NCBI GenBank assembly: GCA_963710615.1
Contig: CAVQBF010000026.1
Coordinates: 62,001 to 126,000 of the forward strand
Origin: GCA-2746605 sp963710615
GTDB taxonomy: Bacteria > Bacteroidota > Ignavibacteria > Ignavibacteriales > Melioribacteraceae
Reading direction: 5' to 3'
Length of the DNA stretch: 64,000 nucleotides
Each line of letters opens with the position of its first letter. Positions within the stretch are counted from its first letter, which is position 1. Under the pieces are notes generated by a model that was not told where the DNA came from, did not search any database, and saw only the letters and a list, made by a program, of their open reading frames with translations. The position numbers were made by a program, and so were the translations under genes. Below are positions 28,646 to 37,964 of this stretch, piece after piece.

Positions 28646-31063
28646 ATGAATCAATTTGAAAAACTTGGCGCTTTTTATTTAGGCAAAAATTATGATCATA
28701 ATTCAAAAAAAATTACTGAGGATTATACTCTTTACGATTCAAAAGATTTAACCACACATGCAGTATGCGTTGGTATGACCGGTAGCGGTAAAACCGGTTT
28801 GTGCATTTCTCTTTTGGAGGAAGCAGCAATTGATCATGTACCCGCAATAGCAATTGATCCCAAAGGTGATATTACAAATTTAATGCTTACTTTTCCAGAA
28901 TTAAAAGGTGAAAATTTTCTTCCCTGGATTAATAAATCGGACGCTCAAAGGAAAAATATGACAGAAGAAGAGTTTGCTGAATCTCAAGCTGCTCTATGGA
29001 AAAAAGGATTAAAAGAATGGGGACAAGACGAAGACAGAATTAAAATGTTGAAGCAAACTGCAGATTTCAATATTTATACACCAGGAAGTAACGCTGGAAT
29101 ACCAATTTCTATTTTAGATTCTTTTTCTGCACCTCCCCAAGAATTAATTGATGACTCGGATATTTTTAGCGACAGAATTTCTTCAACTGCTTCAAGTTTA
29201 TTGGGTTTACTTGGTATTGATGCAGACCCATTAAAAAGCAAGGAGCATATTTTACTGTCAAATATTTTACAAAATTTTTGGGCAAATGGAGATGATTTAG
29301 ATTTACCAAAAATAATTGAAAGTGTTCAGATTCCCCCATTTAATAAAATCGGAGTTTTTGACCTGGAATCATTTTATCCCGAAAAAGAACGTTTCGAACT
29401 AGCAATGCAGTTAAATAATATTTTATCTGCGCCTGGATTTCAATCTTGGTTAACAGGAGAACCTTTAGATATTGACAAATTATTTTATGCAGAAAATGGA
29501 AAACCAAAGATATCAATTTTCTATACTGCACACTTATCAGATCCGGAAAGAATGTTCTTTACTTCCCTTCTGCTTAATCAACTATTAAGCTGGATGAGAA
29601 TGCAGTCCGGTACAACAAGTCTAAGAGCTTTACTTTATGTTGATGAAATATTCGGCTATTTACCACCAGTTTCAAATCCTCCGACTAAGAAACCATTTTT
29701 AACTTTACTTAAGCAAGCAAGAGCTTTCGGACTAGGTTTGGTACTGGCTACACAAAACCCTGTTGATTTGGATTATAAGAGTTTATCAAATGCTGGTACC
29801 TGGTTTTTGGGCAGACTCCAAACAGAGCGTGATAGAAAAAGAGTATTGGACGGACTTGAAGGCGCTAGTTTAGAGGGCGGAGGGAAATTTGACAGAGGTG
29901 AAATTGAAGAGCTTCTTTCAAATCTAGATAAGCGAGTATTTCTCTTACACAATGTTAATGAAGAACATCCCCAAATTTTTTATACTAGATGGGCAATGTC
30001 TTATTTGCGCGGACCATTAACAAGAACTCAGATTAAGTCTCTGGTAAATCCTACTAAAAAACAATTGGAAGAACCTGTCCCTGCAGTAAGAACAACAGAA
30101 GTCAGTATTACTAATCCTAAACTTCCAAATGGAATTAAACCTTTGTTCTTAAATAGAGTTATTGATAATGACTTAATGACTGACTATAAGTATAAACCTT
30201 ATGTTGCAACGGTTGCAGATGTAAGATTTTACGATAGAACAAAGAAAATTGATTATGATAAAACAATCAGTTTTGTTGTGCCAATTACAAATGATGTAAT
30301 TTCTGTAAATTGGGATGAAGCAAATGAAATAATACCAAATGAAAGTGTGTTTAGAAAACAGCAGCCAACGAAACTTGAGTTTAATAATCTTCCTGCTGCT
30401 GCAACCAACCCAAAAAATTATTCGGCTTGGGAAAAATTCTTTAAAGATCATTTAGTAAATAATTATTCACTTGATGTTTTTCATAGTCCCGAACTTAAAC
30501 AAACTTCTAAGCCAAATGAAAACGCACGTGACTTTAAAATTAGGCTTTCACAACTTACCCGCGAGCAGCGTGATGAAGCAGTTGCAAAACTAAAAGAGAA
30601 ATATTCTCGTAGGGTTCAGACTATTCAAGGCAGAATTCAAAGAGCTGAAGAAAGAATAGAACGTGAAAAATCGCAATCCTCTCAGCAAAAAATATCTACC
30701 GCTATCTCAATAGGCTCTACCATTCTTGGTGCTTTGTTTGGAAGAAAAACGATGAGCACATCTACAATAAGTAAAGCCGGAACAGCTATGAAATCTGCTG
30801 GTAAAATTCTCAAAGAATCAGGTGATGTAGACCGTGCTTCTGAAAATCTTCAAAGGTTAAATCAGCAGTTGATCGATCTACAAGACAAATTGCAGGATGA
30901 CATGGATCAGCTTGAAGACAAATTTGATTTAACTATTGAACAGCTCGAAATTGTGAAAATCAAACCACGTAAAACTAATATTTCAGTTAAATTATTCAAT
31001 TTTTGTTGGATTCCACTCTCAAATGAGACGATTGAGGATATAAAGGAACTGGAACTAGTTTAA
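28646..31063 (+). CDS. HerA/VirB4-like ATP-binding protein (DUF87/DUF853 type)
   Basis: An 805-residue cytoplasmic ATPase. Walker A is GMTGSGKTGL (about residues 43-52), preceded by the THAVCVGMTG strand; IAIDPKGDITNL follows; Walker B is LLYVDEIFGYLPP (about residue 330) and a sensor-like VLATQNPVDLDYK follows. The C-terminal 250 residues contain a basic coiled coil (about 640-680) and a second one (about 725-770). Related to HerA-type DNA-translocating ATPases annotated 'helicase HerA-like C-terminal'; no nuclease partner (NurA) is adjacent, so its role in DNA metabolism is not proven. Confidence 0.8.
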   Translation: MNQFEKLGAFYLGKNYDHNSKKITEDYTLYDSKDLTTHAVCVGMTGSGKTGLCISLLEEAAIDHVPAIAIDPKGDITNLMLTFPELKGENFLPWINKSDAQRKNMTEEEFAESQAALWKKGLKEWGQDEDRIKMLKQTADFNIYTPGSNAGIPISILDSFSAPPQELIDDSDIFSDRISSTASSLLGLLGIDADPLKSKEHILLSNILQNFWANGDDLDLPKIIESVQIPPFNKIGVFDLESFYPEKERFELAMQLNNILSAPGFQSWLTGEPLDIDKLFYAENGKPKISIFYTAHLSDPERMFFTSLLLNQLLSWMRMQSGTTSLRALLYVDEIFGYLPPVSNPPTKKPFLTLLKQARAFGLGLVLATQNPVDLDYKSLSNAGTWFLGRLQTERDRKRVLDGLEGASLEGGGKFDRGEIEELLSNLDKRVFLLHNVNEEHPQIFYTRWAMSYLRGPLTRTQIKSLVNPTKKQLEEPVPAVRTTEVSITNPKLPNGIKPLFLNRVIDNDLMTDYKYKPYVATVADVRFYDRTKKIDYDKTISFVVPITNDVISVNWDEANEIIPNESVFRKQQPTKLEFNNLPAAATNPKNYSAWEKFFKDHLVNNYSLDVFHSPELKQTSKPNENARDFKIRLSQLTREQRDEAVAKLKEKYSRRVQTIQGRIQRAEERIEREKSQSSQQKISTAISIGSTILGALFGRKTMSTSTISKAGTAMKSAGKILKESGDVDRASENLQRLNQQLIDLQDKLQDDMDQLEDKFDLTIEQLEIVKIKPRKTNISVKLFNFCWIPLSNETIEDIKELELV

Positions 31064-31103
31064 CTTCTTATTATAAGGTATATTTAATTTTTATTTATTA
31101 AAT

Positions 31104-31119
31104 TGTGATGCTAATCACA
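31104..31119. promoter_or_regulatory. CRP/FNR-family-like operator
   Basis: TGTGATGCTAATCACA is a perfect TGTGA-N6-TCACA inverted repeat, the classical CRP consensus, located 33 bp upstream of the DUF3078 gene. Being this close to the start codon it could overlap the promoter or lie in the leader. Which regulator of the CRP/FNR superfamily binds cannot be told from sequence. Confidence 0.55.
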
Positions 31120-31152
31120 AAAATATTAACAAAATAAATCTAAGGAGGATTT

Positions 31153-32010
31153 ATGAATAAATTCATTTTACTACTTTTACTAGCTTTTACCGTTTCATTA
31201 TTTGCAGAAGATGACCCACCACCGCCACCTCAAAAAACTTGGCTCCCGGTTGGAGTAATTGGATTAAACCTTAGTCAGTTAGCTTTAGAAAACTGGTCGC
31301 AAGGTGGTGAAGAAGCATTAGCATTTACCGCCTATACTTCTTTTGGCCTAAATTATTATGATGGACCATGGTCATTTGAAAATAAATTAAAATTAGCCTT
31401 TGGTAGAACTAAACTTGGATCTAATGATTTTAGAACGACAGATAACGAATTTTTCTTAGAGAACCTACTGACACATGATTTAGGTTGGTTTGCAAACCCA
31501 TATTTCAGTAATACTGTAAGAACAGTTCTTGCTAAAGGTTATAAATATAAAGATGACAAAGCCCAGTATATATCAAACTTTTTTGATCCCGGTTATATAA
31601 ATCAATCATTAGGTTTAGCATATAAAGCTTCGGAGAGTTTCACAACAAGATTGGGTGTTGGTTTTCAAGAGACCATTGTTAGCACAGATTCATTTGCTGT
31701 AAACTATCATGTTGATGATGTTGAGACTAGTGAAATTGAAAAGTTCAAGTTTGATACTGGCATTGAATCAGTTACAAATCTCAACCTTAAACTTGATGAT
31801 GACCTTCTTTACACTTCGGAACTAAGACTTTTCAGCACATTCGATGCACTTGACATTTGGGATGTAAGATGGGATAATATATTTACAGCTCAAGTGACCA
31901 AATTGATAAATGTTAATCTCAATATACTTGTTGTTTACGATGTCGATCAGAGTTTAAAAACACAATTAAAAGAAGCTTTGCAATTGGGTATAACTTACAC
32001 ATTGTTTTAA
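31153..32010 (+). CDS. DUF3078 family outer-membrane protein
   Basis: A 285-residue protein with a signal peptide (residues 1-18, ending LFAE), a short poly-proline stretch and then alternating amphipathic strands typical of a beta-barrel. WLPVGVIGLNLSQLALENWSQGGE is the DUF3078 hallmark (NxxQxxxxNWxxGG), followed by the WSFENKLKLAFGRTK and DNEFFLENLLTHDLG blocks and an aromatic C-terminal residue (YTLF), as outer-membrane barrels have. Function in the family is unknown. AAGGAGG precedes the ATG. A CRP-like palindrome lies just upstream. Confidence 0.85.
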   Translation: MNKFILLLLLAFTVSLFAEDDPPPPPQKTWLPVGVIGLNLSQLALENWSQGGEEALAFTAYTSFGLNYYDGPWSFENKLKLAFGRTKLGSNDFRTTDNEFFLENLLTHDLGWFANPYFSNTVRTVLAKGYKYKDDKAQYISNFFDPGYINQSLGLAYKASESFTTRLGVGFQETIVSTDSFAVNYHVDDVETSEIEKFKFDTGIESVTNLNLKLDDDLLYTSELRLFSTFDALDIWDVRWDNIFTAQVTKLINVNLNILVVYDVDQSLKTQLKEALQLGITYTLF

Positions 32011-32044
32011 ACTTAACCATAATTTATTTAAAGGAGACCTAAAA

Positions 32045-32443
32045 ATGAGTATGATGAAAGAATTTAAAGATTTTGCAATGCGCGGTAACGTAGTTGACAT
32101 GGCCGTTGGTATTGTAATCGGCGGTGCTTTTGGGAAAATTGTATCCTCTTTTGTTCAAGATGTAATAATGCCCCCAATTGGTGTGCTACTTGGCGGTGTA
32201 GATTTTGCTCAATTAGGATTTGTTATAAAAGAAGCCACTGAATCTGCTGATGCCGTTGTAATTAAATATGGTGCTTTTATAAATACTGTTATCGATTTTG
32301 TAATAATTGCATTTGCAATTTTTATGGTAGTTAAAGGTATGAATTCAATGAAGAAGAAGGAAGAAGAAAAACCAGCTGCTCCTCCAGCTCCTTCTAAGGA
32401 AGAAACTCTTTTAAGTGAAATAAGAGATTTATTAAAAAAATAA
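32045..32443 (+). CDS. mscL: Large-conductance mechanosensitive channel
   Basis: A 132-residue MscL. The first helix FAMRGNVVDMAVGIVIGGAFGKIV contains the gate signature, and the second (about residues 75-100, YGAFINTVIDFVIIAFAIFMVV) completes the pore subunit. A Lys/Glu/Pro linker leads to the short C-terminal helix ETLLSEIRDLLKK. It releases osmolytes on hypo-osmotic shock. It is the first of four plus-strand envelope genes with short spacers, after the DUF3078 gene. Confidence 0.95.
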   Translation: MSMMKEFKDFAMRGNVVDMAVGIVIGGAFGKIVSSFVQDVIMPPIGVLLGGVDFAQLGFVIKEATESADAVVIKYGAFINTVIDFVIIAFAIFMVVKGMNSMKKKEEEKPAAPPAPSKEETLLSEIRDLLKK

Positions 32444-32458
32444 TTTATAGGTAGAAAA

Positions 32459-33979
32459 ATGCGCACAAAATTTATTTTGTATTTAGTTTCTGCATTCCTT
32501 TTTCTCACTATAAATAGTGGTTACGCCCAATTTAATGATTATGGGCTTAAGGGGGGAATTCAAGGGTTTGGCCTTTTACAAAATGGAGATTTTGGTAATG
32601 ACAATATTAAACCTTCATATCTTGGAAGAGGCTTTTTAAGAATTGGATTAATAGATTTATTGGATCTTGAAATTGGAGCCGGTTACGGATTGCTTGCCGG
32701 CGAAGATTCCCAAAATAATTATTGGGAAACTTCAATAATACCTGCTGATTTAAGATTATTATTGAGTCCATTCGATCTGGAATCTATAAATCCTTATGGT
32801 TATTTCGGAGCTGGAATGCTGAAGTGGGACATTAAAGATAAACCAATCGCATCAAATAGTAATACTCCCGAAGAAGATGGTTTTGATTTATTCTTGCCAG
32901 TCGGTGTAGGATTTGAGATAAAACTAGCCAATTCCCTTTTATTAGATATTTCCGGCGGTTATAATTTCTCATTTACTGATAATTTAGATTATTTTATAAG
33001 TCAGGAAGATGATGGATTTTGGAATGCTGGAATTGGTTTAGTTTTCACTGGTGAGTCTGGAAGTTCTGATAGTGATATGGATGGTCTTACTCTGGACCAA
33101 GAAAAAGCAATAGGTACAGATCCGGAAAATCCAGATAGTGACGGTGATGGTCTTATTGACGGTTTGGAGTTTAATCAATATAAAACTAATCCACTTGGGC
33201 AAGATAGCGACATGGATGGTTTGAAGGATAACGATGAAGTTAGAAATTATACTACAAATCCAAACAATAAGGACACTGATTCTGACGGACTATCTGACGG
33301 TGATGAAGTACTTGAATATGAAACTGATCCGCTAAGAAGCGATTCGGATAATGATGGTATTTCAGATTATGATGAGATAACAAAAACAAAATCGAATCCT
33401 ATTAAATCTGACTCTGACGATGACGGTTTGAAGGATGGAGATGAACTAAACAAGTATAAAACATCTATCATAAATAAAGATTCAGATAATGATGGGTTAA
33501 CAGATGGTGATGAAATCTTTAAGTATAATACAAATCCATCAAAAGAGGATACTGATGAAGGTACAGTTTCTGATAAAGTGGAAATTGACAGAGGTACAAA
33601 CCCACTTAACCCTGAAGATGATGTTATACTTGATATGTCAGTTCCGATTGTCCTTGATGGTGTGACATTTGCAACGGGTAGTGCTGACCTAACACCCGAG
33701 AGTGAATTTATCCTAAAACGTGCGCTTGTTACAATCAATGTTTATCCTGATATGAGTGTCGAAATTAGGGGTTACACTGATAATGTAGGTCGAGCTTCAT
33801 CAAACTTGGCATTATCTGAAAGAAGAGCAAATTCAGTTAGAAATTGGTTGATCAATAAAGGAGTAGATCCTAATCGTATCGTTGCTAAAGGTTACGGTGA
33901 ACAAAATCCTATAGCAGATAATAATTCTGCAGAAGGAAGAAGATTAAATAGAAGAATTGAATTTGTAAGAATTAAGTAA
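32459..33979 (+). CDS. OmpA family protein with TSP3 calcium repeats (copy 1)
   Basis: A 506-residue outer-membrane protein. Signal peptide (residues 1-23, ending GYAQ), N-terminal barrel-like domain to about 195, then seven good and one degenerate thrombospondin type 3 repeats of the D-x-D-x-D-G-[LI] kind at about 200-365 (a calcium-dependent rod), and a C-terminal OmpA peptidoglycan-binding domain (FATGSADLTPES; IRGYTDNVGRASSNLALSERRA). The OmpA part holds meso-diaminopimelate in the cell wall. It lies 15 bp after mscL. A paralogue follows at 34085. Confidence 0.9.
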   Translation: MRTKFILYLVSAFLFLTINSGYAQFNDYGLKGGIQGFGLLQNGDFGNDNIKPSYLGRGFLRIGLIDLLDLEIGAGYGLLAGEDSQNNYWETSIIPADLRLLLSPFDLESINPYGYFGAGMLKWDIKDKPIASNSNTPEEDGFDLFLPVGVGFEIKLANSLLLDISGGYNFSFTDNLDYFISQEDDGFWNAGIGLVFTGESGSSDSDMDGLTLDQEKAIGTDPENPDSDGDGLIDGLEFNQYKTNPLGQDSDMDGLKDNDEVRNYTTNPNNKDTDSDGLSDGDEVLEYETDPLRSDSDNDGISDYDEITKTKSNPIKSDSDDDGLKDGDELNKYKTSIINKDSDNDGLTDGDEIFKYNTNPSKEDTDEGTVSDKVEIDRGTNPLNPEDDVILDMSVPIVLDGVTFATGSADLTPESEFILKRALVTINVYPDMSVEIRGYTDNVGRASSNLALSERRANSVRNWLINKGVDPNRIVAKGYGEQNPIADNNSAEGRRLNRRIEFVRIK

Positions 33980-33988
33980 AACTTTTCC

Positions 33989-34057
33989 AGAGGTTGTGTT
34001 TATTAATGGTAAATCTAATTATTAATTTTTTACCTATTAAACACAACCTCTTTCCTT
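33989..34057 (+). terminator. Long-stem terminator between the OmpA paralogues
   Basis: Arms AGAGGTTGTGTTTATTAA and TTAAACACAACCTCT (with further pairing GGTAAA/TTTACC) enclosing an AT-rich loop, followed by 'ttcctttttag'. It separates copy 1 from copy 2, so the second copy may have its own promoter or read-through expression. Confidence 0.8.
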
Positions 34058-34084
34058 TTTAGAACTTAACCTTCCCATGATATT

Positions 34085-35563
34085 ATGAAAAATCTACTTT
34101 TAATAATTTTATTTTTTACTTTATTTCTTAAAACATCATATTCACAATTCAAAGACTATTCCTTTAAATACGGCCTCCAAGGTCACTTACTAAGCCCCAG
34201 CACTGAGTTCGATACCGACGCTTACCGTTTATCATTACTCGGCAGAGGCTTCTTGCGTTTCGAAATAAATACTTTTTTAGAGGGAGAAATAGGAGTTAGT
34301 ATTGGAGAATTGAACGGAAAAGATTTCAACAATAAAAATTGGAGCACACAAATTTTTCCGACTGATCTTCGAATAATATTTAGCCCATTTAGATTAAATG
34401 ATGCTAATCCGTATTTATATTCCGGTTTGGGAATGGTGCGTTGGAATATTAGTAAACTACCATCTGTTACTTCAATTAAGAAATCAAAAGAAATTGGTTG
34501 GAATTCATCAATTCCAATTGGAGGAGGTATAGAGATTACTGTTGCTAAAAATACCCTGTTGGATATCAGCGGAGGTTACACATTTACTTCCACCGATGAT
34601 TTAAATTTCTTTAATAATCCGAAAGTTAATGATGGGTATTTTAATTTTGGTTTTGGACTTACATTCGTAATGGGAAGTGAAAATAATGATGAAGATAATG
34701 ATGGCCTTTCAACAAAAATGGAATATGATATTGGGACAAATCCTAAAAATGCAGATAGCGATGGGGACAAACTAACAGATGGTGAAGAAGTCAGTTTTAG
34801 AAGTAATCCTTTGTCCAAGGATACTGATAGTGATGCCCTTGATGATTATGAAGAGATCAAAGTCTATAAAACTGACCCTATTTCAAGGGATTCTGATGGT
34901 GACGACATATCGGATTATGATGAAGTAATTAAATATCATACAAACCCTAATAATAAGGATAGTGATGACGATGGAATAAGTGATGGTTATGAATTAAACA
35001 TCTATAAGACTAATCCAAAAATAAAAGATAGTGATAAGGATAGACTTAATGATAAGCAAGAAATTTTTGAATATAAAACCGACCCAAATAATTATGATTC
35101 TGATGGTGATGGCTTAAGCGACGGTGACGAAATTCTGCGAACTAAAACCAATCCACTAGTGGCTGATAATCCAATTAAATTCGAAAACACAAATGATACA
35201 ATAGTTAATTCAACAAAATCTATTGTTCTTAGAGGAATTGTTTTTGAATCTGATAAAGCAGATTTATCTCAAAATTCAGAAAAAGAATTATTAATTACTC
35301 TTCGAAAAATGGAGAATGATCCAAATTTAAAAATTGAAGTGCGGGGTTATACTGATAATACCGGCAGCTCAGAGTATAACATTGAGTTATCTCAAAAGCG
35401 AGCAGATGCAGTTAGATTATGGCTGGTAAAGAGAGGAATTGACGCAATGCGTATTAAGGCAATTGGTTTAGGGGAATCAAATCCGATAGCAGAAAACAAA
35501 ACTGAAGAAGGTAAAATCCTAAATAGGAGAATAGAAATAATTGAATTTAATAACCAGAATTAA
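34085..35563 (+). CDS. OmpA family protein with TSP3 calcium repeats (copy 2)
   Basis: A 492-residue paralogue of the preceding gene with the same architecture: signal peptide (ending TSYSQ), barrel-like domain to about 200, seven TSP3 repeats (about 203-365), and OmpA domain (FESDKADLSQNSEK; VRGYTDNTGSSEYNIELSQKRA; LGESNPIAENKTEEGKILNRRIE). Shared wording along the full length (for example LLGRGFLRFE against LGRGFLRIG) shows tandem duplication; divergence of the barrel suggests an old event. TSP3 copies vary more than the OmpA part. Confidence 0.9.
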   Translation: MKNLLLIILFFTLFLKTSYSQFKDYSFKYGLQGHLLSPSTEFDTDAYRLSLLGRGFLRFEINTFLEGEIGVSIGELNGKDFNNKNWSTQIFPTDLRIIFSPFRLNDANPYLYSGLGMVRWNISKLPSVTSIKKSKEIGWNSSIPIGGGIEITVAKNTLLDISGGYTFTSTDDLNFFNNPKVNDGYFNFGFGLTFVMGSENNDEDNDGLSTKMEYDIGTNPKNADSDGDKLTDGEEVSFRSNPLSKDTDSDALDDYEEIKVYKTDPISRDSDGDDISDYDEVIKYHTNPNNKDSDDDGISDGYELNIYKTNPKIKDSDKDRLNDKQEIFEYKTDPNNYDSDGDGLSDGDEILRTKTNPLVADNPIKFENTNDTIVNSTKSIVLRGIVFESDKADLSQNSEKELLITLRKMENDPNLKIEVRGYTDNTGSSEYNIELSQKRADAVRLWLVKRGIDAMRIKAIGLGESNPIAENKTEEGKILNRRIEIIEFNNQN

Positions 35564-35610
35564 TTATATTATTTAATCTTTATTTAATCACTTAAAACAA
35601 GGAGGAATTA

Positions 35611-37104
35611 ATGGAAAATATCTTTACCGACATAACCCAAATGATCGGGAATTATGTCCCAAATTTACTAGGAGCAATTGCTATTCTGGTAATTGGATGG
35701 ATTGTTGCTTCCATTATTGCCAGCGTTGTAAAAAGTATATTAAAAAAGACTGAAATTGATGATAAAATTGCTGCAAAGTTTAATGCAGAAGGTTCAAAAA
35801 AACCTTTTCAATTAGAGCATACGATTTCTAGGGGAGTCTTTTGGTTTTTAATGCTATTTGTACTTGTTGCTTTTTTTCAAGCATTACAACTTACCATCAT
35901 CACAGAACCACTAAATAATTTACTCGACCAAGTACTAAGTTACTTACCGCAAGTTTTAGGAGCCGGTGCTCTATTTCTAATTGCATGGCTGCTAGCAACT
36001 GTTTTAAGAAAACTTATTGTTGCCGGTTTAGGTTCATTAAAAGTTGATGAGAGAATTGGTGAAAAAACTGGTTCTGAAGATTCAAAAAGTGTTCCCGTTT
36101 CAAAATCACTTGGTGATATTGCATATTGGTTGGTATTTCTAATTTTTCTGCCCGGAATTTTAGGAGCATTAAATCTTGGCGGTTTATTAGAGCCAGTTCA
36201 AGGGATGCTAAACAAAATTTTAGATTTTCTCCCTAACATTCTTACTGCAGCAATAATAATTTTTGTAGGTTGGTTTGTCGCTAAAATAGTTCGTCAAATT
36301 GTTTCCAGTTTACTTTCAGCTGTAGGTTTAGATAAACTAAGTGAAAAAGTTGGTGTGAGTAATGCGCTTGGATCACAAAAATTATCATCTCTTATTGGAC
36401 TGATAGTTTATATTATTATTCTTATTCCAATAATTGTCGCTGGATTGAATGCTCTACAATTGGATGCAATTACTACTCCGGCAAGTAATATGTTAAATCA
36501 ATTCCTAGAAGCAATTCCTTCAATTTTTGCGGCAGCTGTTATTTTAGGAATTTCTTTTGTTATCGCTAAAGTTCTTTCAGGATTTGTTGAAAACCTATTA
36601 AGCGGAGTTGGATTCAATAATTTATTTATTTTTCTTGGTCTACAAAAAGTTCCTTCAGATGGCAATAAAGCTCCATCAAAGATTATCGGATTTTTAGTTT
36701 TAATAACCATGATGCTTTTTGCTTTTATCGAAGCTTTTGACACTATAGGCTTTAATCAATTATCTGATATAGTTACTCAGTTAACTATTTTAGGCGGTCA
36801 TATTTTATTTGGATTGGTGATTTTAGGCTTAGGCTTATATTTCGCTAATCTTGCTAGTGATACCCTGAAAGGTAGTAATTTGTCTAACGCATCTACAATA
36901 GCATTGATTGCTAGAATCTCTATCATTGTTCTTGCCGGTGCAATGGCCCTAAGACATATGGGATTAGCAAACGAAATTATTAATATGGCATTTGGTCTAA
37001 TTTTAGGAGCTGTGGCAGTTGCCGCTGCAATTGCGTTTGGAATTGGAGGTAGAGATATTGCAGCAAAAAAACTTAATGAATGGAACGAAAACATTTCTAA
37101 ATAA
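35611..37104 (+). CDS. TM-helix-repeat membrane protein (mechanosensitive-channel related)
   Basis: A 497-residue integral membrane protein built of four to five copies of the 'conserved TM helix' repeat. Each copy reads like [LI]-P-x-[LV]-[LF]-x-A-x-x-[IL]-x-x-x-W/S-x-[VL]-A followed by a short amphipathic piece (about residues 14-55, 108-150, 200-240, 290-335, and a weaker one at 380-420). This is the CmpX-like group related to MscS N-termini. There is no MscS pore domain, so channel function is unproven. A clean terminator follows. Confidence 0.82.
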   Translation: MENIFTDITQMIGNYVPNLLGAIAILVIGWIVASIIASVVKSILKKTEIDDKIAAKFNAEGSKKPFQLEHTISRGVFWFLMLFVLVAFFQALQLTIITEPLNNLLDQVLSYLPQVLGAGALFLIAWLLATVLRKLIVAGLGSLKVDERIGEKTGSEDSKSVPVSKSLGDIAYWLVFLIFLPGILGALNLGGLLEPVQGMLNKILDFLPNILTAAIIIFVGWFVAKIVRQIVSSLLSAVGLDKLSEKVGVSNALGSQKLSSLIGLIVYIIILIPIIVAGLNALQLDAITTPASNMLNQFLEAIPSIFAAAVILGISFVIAKVLSGFVENLLSGVGFNNLFIFLGLQKVPSDGNKAPSKIIGFLVLITMMLFAFIEAFDTIGFNQLSDIVTQLTILGGHILFGLVILGLGLYFANLASDTLKGSNLSNASTIALIARISIIVLAGAMALRHMGLANEIINMAFGLILGAVAVAAAIAFGIGGRDIAAKKLNEWNENISK

Positions 37105-37112
37105 TTAATTTG

Positions 37113-37147
37113 AGTAGGGACAACCGTTTTGTTGTCCCTACTTTTAT
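37113..37147 (+). terminator. Terminator after the TM-helix-repeat gene
   Basis: Perfect 12-base stem AGTAGGGACAAC / GTTGTCCCTACT with a six-base loop, followed by 'tttata'. It begins 8 bp after the stop codon. Confidence 0.9.
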
Positions 37148-37342
37148 ATCAAAACCAATTCTAAGAAAATCCTTGATTCTCCTCATCAAAATTTACAAAA
37201 TAAATTATTTTGAAAAAATTCCTGGTTAACATTCCAAAAATCAATTTTTACTTAGTTTTGTAATAGATACTAAGTAATCTATAGCCGATTCCCTTATTGA
37301 ATCTCTTCATAAAATGATTTTACATGTTATTTAATGTTTAAA

Positions 37343-37386
37343 AATAAAATGGCGTTAGATGTCAATTTTCTTATTATCTAACGCCA
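37343..37386 (-). terminator. Inverted repeat, minus-strand terminator-like
   Basis: Perfect 11-base arms TGGCGTTAGAT / ATCTAACGCCA (37350-37386) with a 15-base loop. On the minus strand the second arm is followed by 'TTTTATTTTT', as in a rho-independent terminator, yet no minus-strand gene lies upstream (37390-37964). It could end an unannotated RNA or be an operator-like or mobile-element remnant. It sits in the 860-bp spacer ahead of the xdh operon. Confidence 0.5.
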
Positions 37387-37679
37387 AAGAGGACCCATGA
37401 GGAATTTATTGCTCTAAGCTCAATTATACAATCGGCAGCTTTGATAAAAAGTTTAGTTAATTTTAAAAAGTTTTATAGAAAATTAAAAAAAATTTATTCT
37501 CGTTCACTATTTTTATATTTAATACAAATATCATTTTAGTCTTTTTCCCATTTGTCAATAAATTTACGTAAAATCCGGTTTTGGAAATAATTGTATATGT
37601 ATACAAAAATAATTTCTTATAGATAAAGCATATATTGTATTCTTATTATCTTGTTGGATTTATCGAAGAAGAATCAAAG

Positions 37680-37695
37680 TGTGTGCCAGATCACA
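37680..37695. promoter_or_regulatory. CRP/FNR-family-like operator upstream of the xdh operon
   Basis: TGTGTGCCAGATCACA fits TGTGA-N6-TCACA with one mismatch. It lies about 270 bp upstream of the first xdh gene in a spacer with no ORF. A second, perfect site of this kind is at 31104-31119. Binding to a CRP/FNR-type regulator is inferred; the distance leaves room for a long leader or for a promoter not recognised here. Confidence 0.45.
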
Positions 37696-37964
37696 ATTAC
37701 AAATAATTCTATTAAATTCTTATAAATCTCTTCATAAAGAGAATATTTAAAATAAACCATAGATTAATAATCTCAAGAAAATGTATCAATTTATTATAAA
37801 GTATCTGCTGTGTCCAGTATTGGAACAAAAGGAATGGATTGAGATTTTTCTAAAATTATTGAAAGCGATTAAAAATCCTTTATTAGGGCTAAAAGTATTA
37901 TAAATTAAATATATATTTAATATGATTGATTCTTAATAAAAGTTAATATATTTTTTTAGTTACA

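Noticed and set aside
37904..37921. ATTAAATATATATTTAAT palindrome before xdhA
   Set aside because: Pure AT palindromes of this size arise often in such AT-rich DNA; kept only as a detail of the spacer finding.
37105..37964. Purine or molybdenum-cofactor riboswitch before the xdh operon
   Set aside because: Looked for the purine-riboswitch core and the Moco-aptamer pattern; neither is visible.
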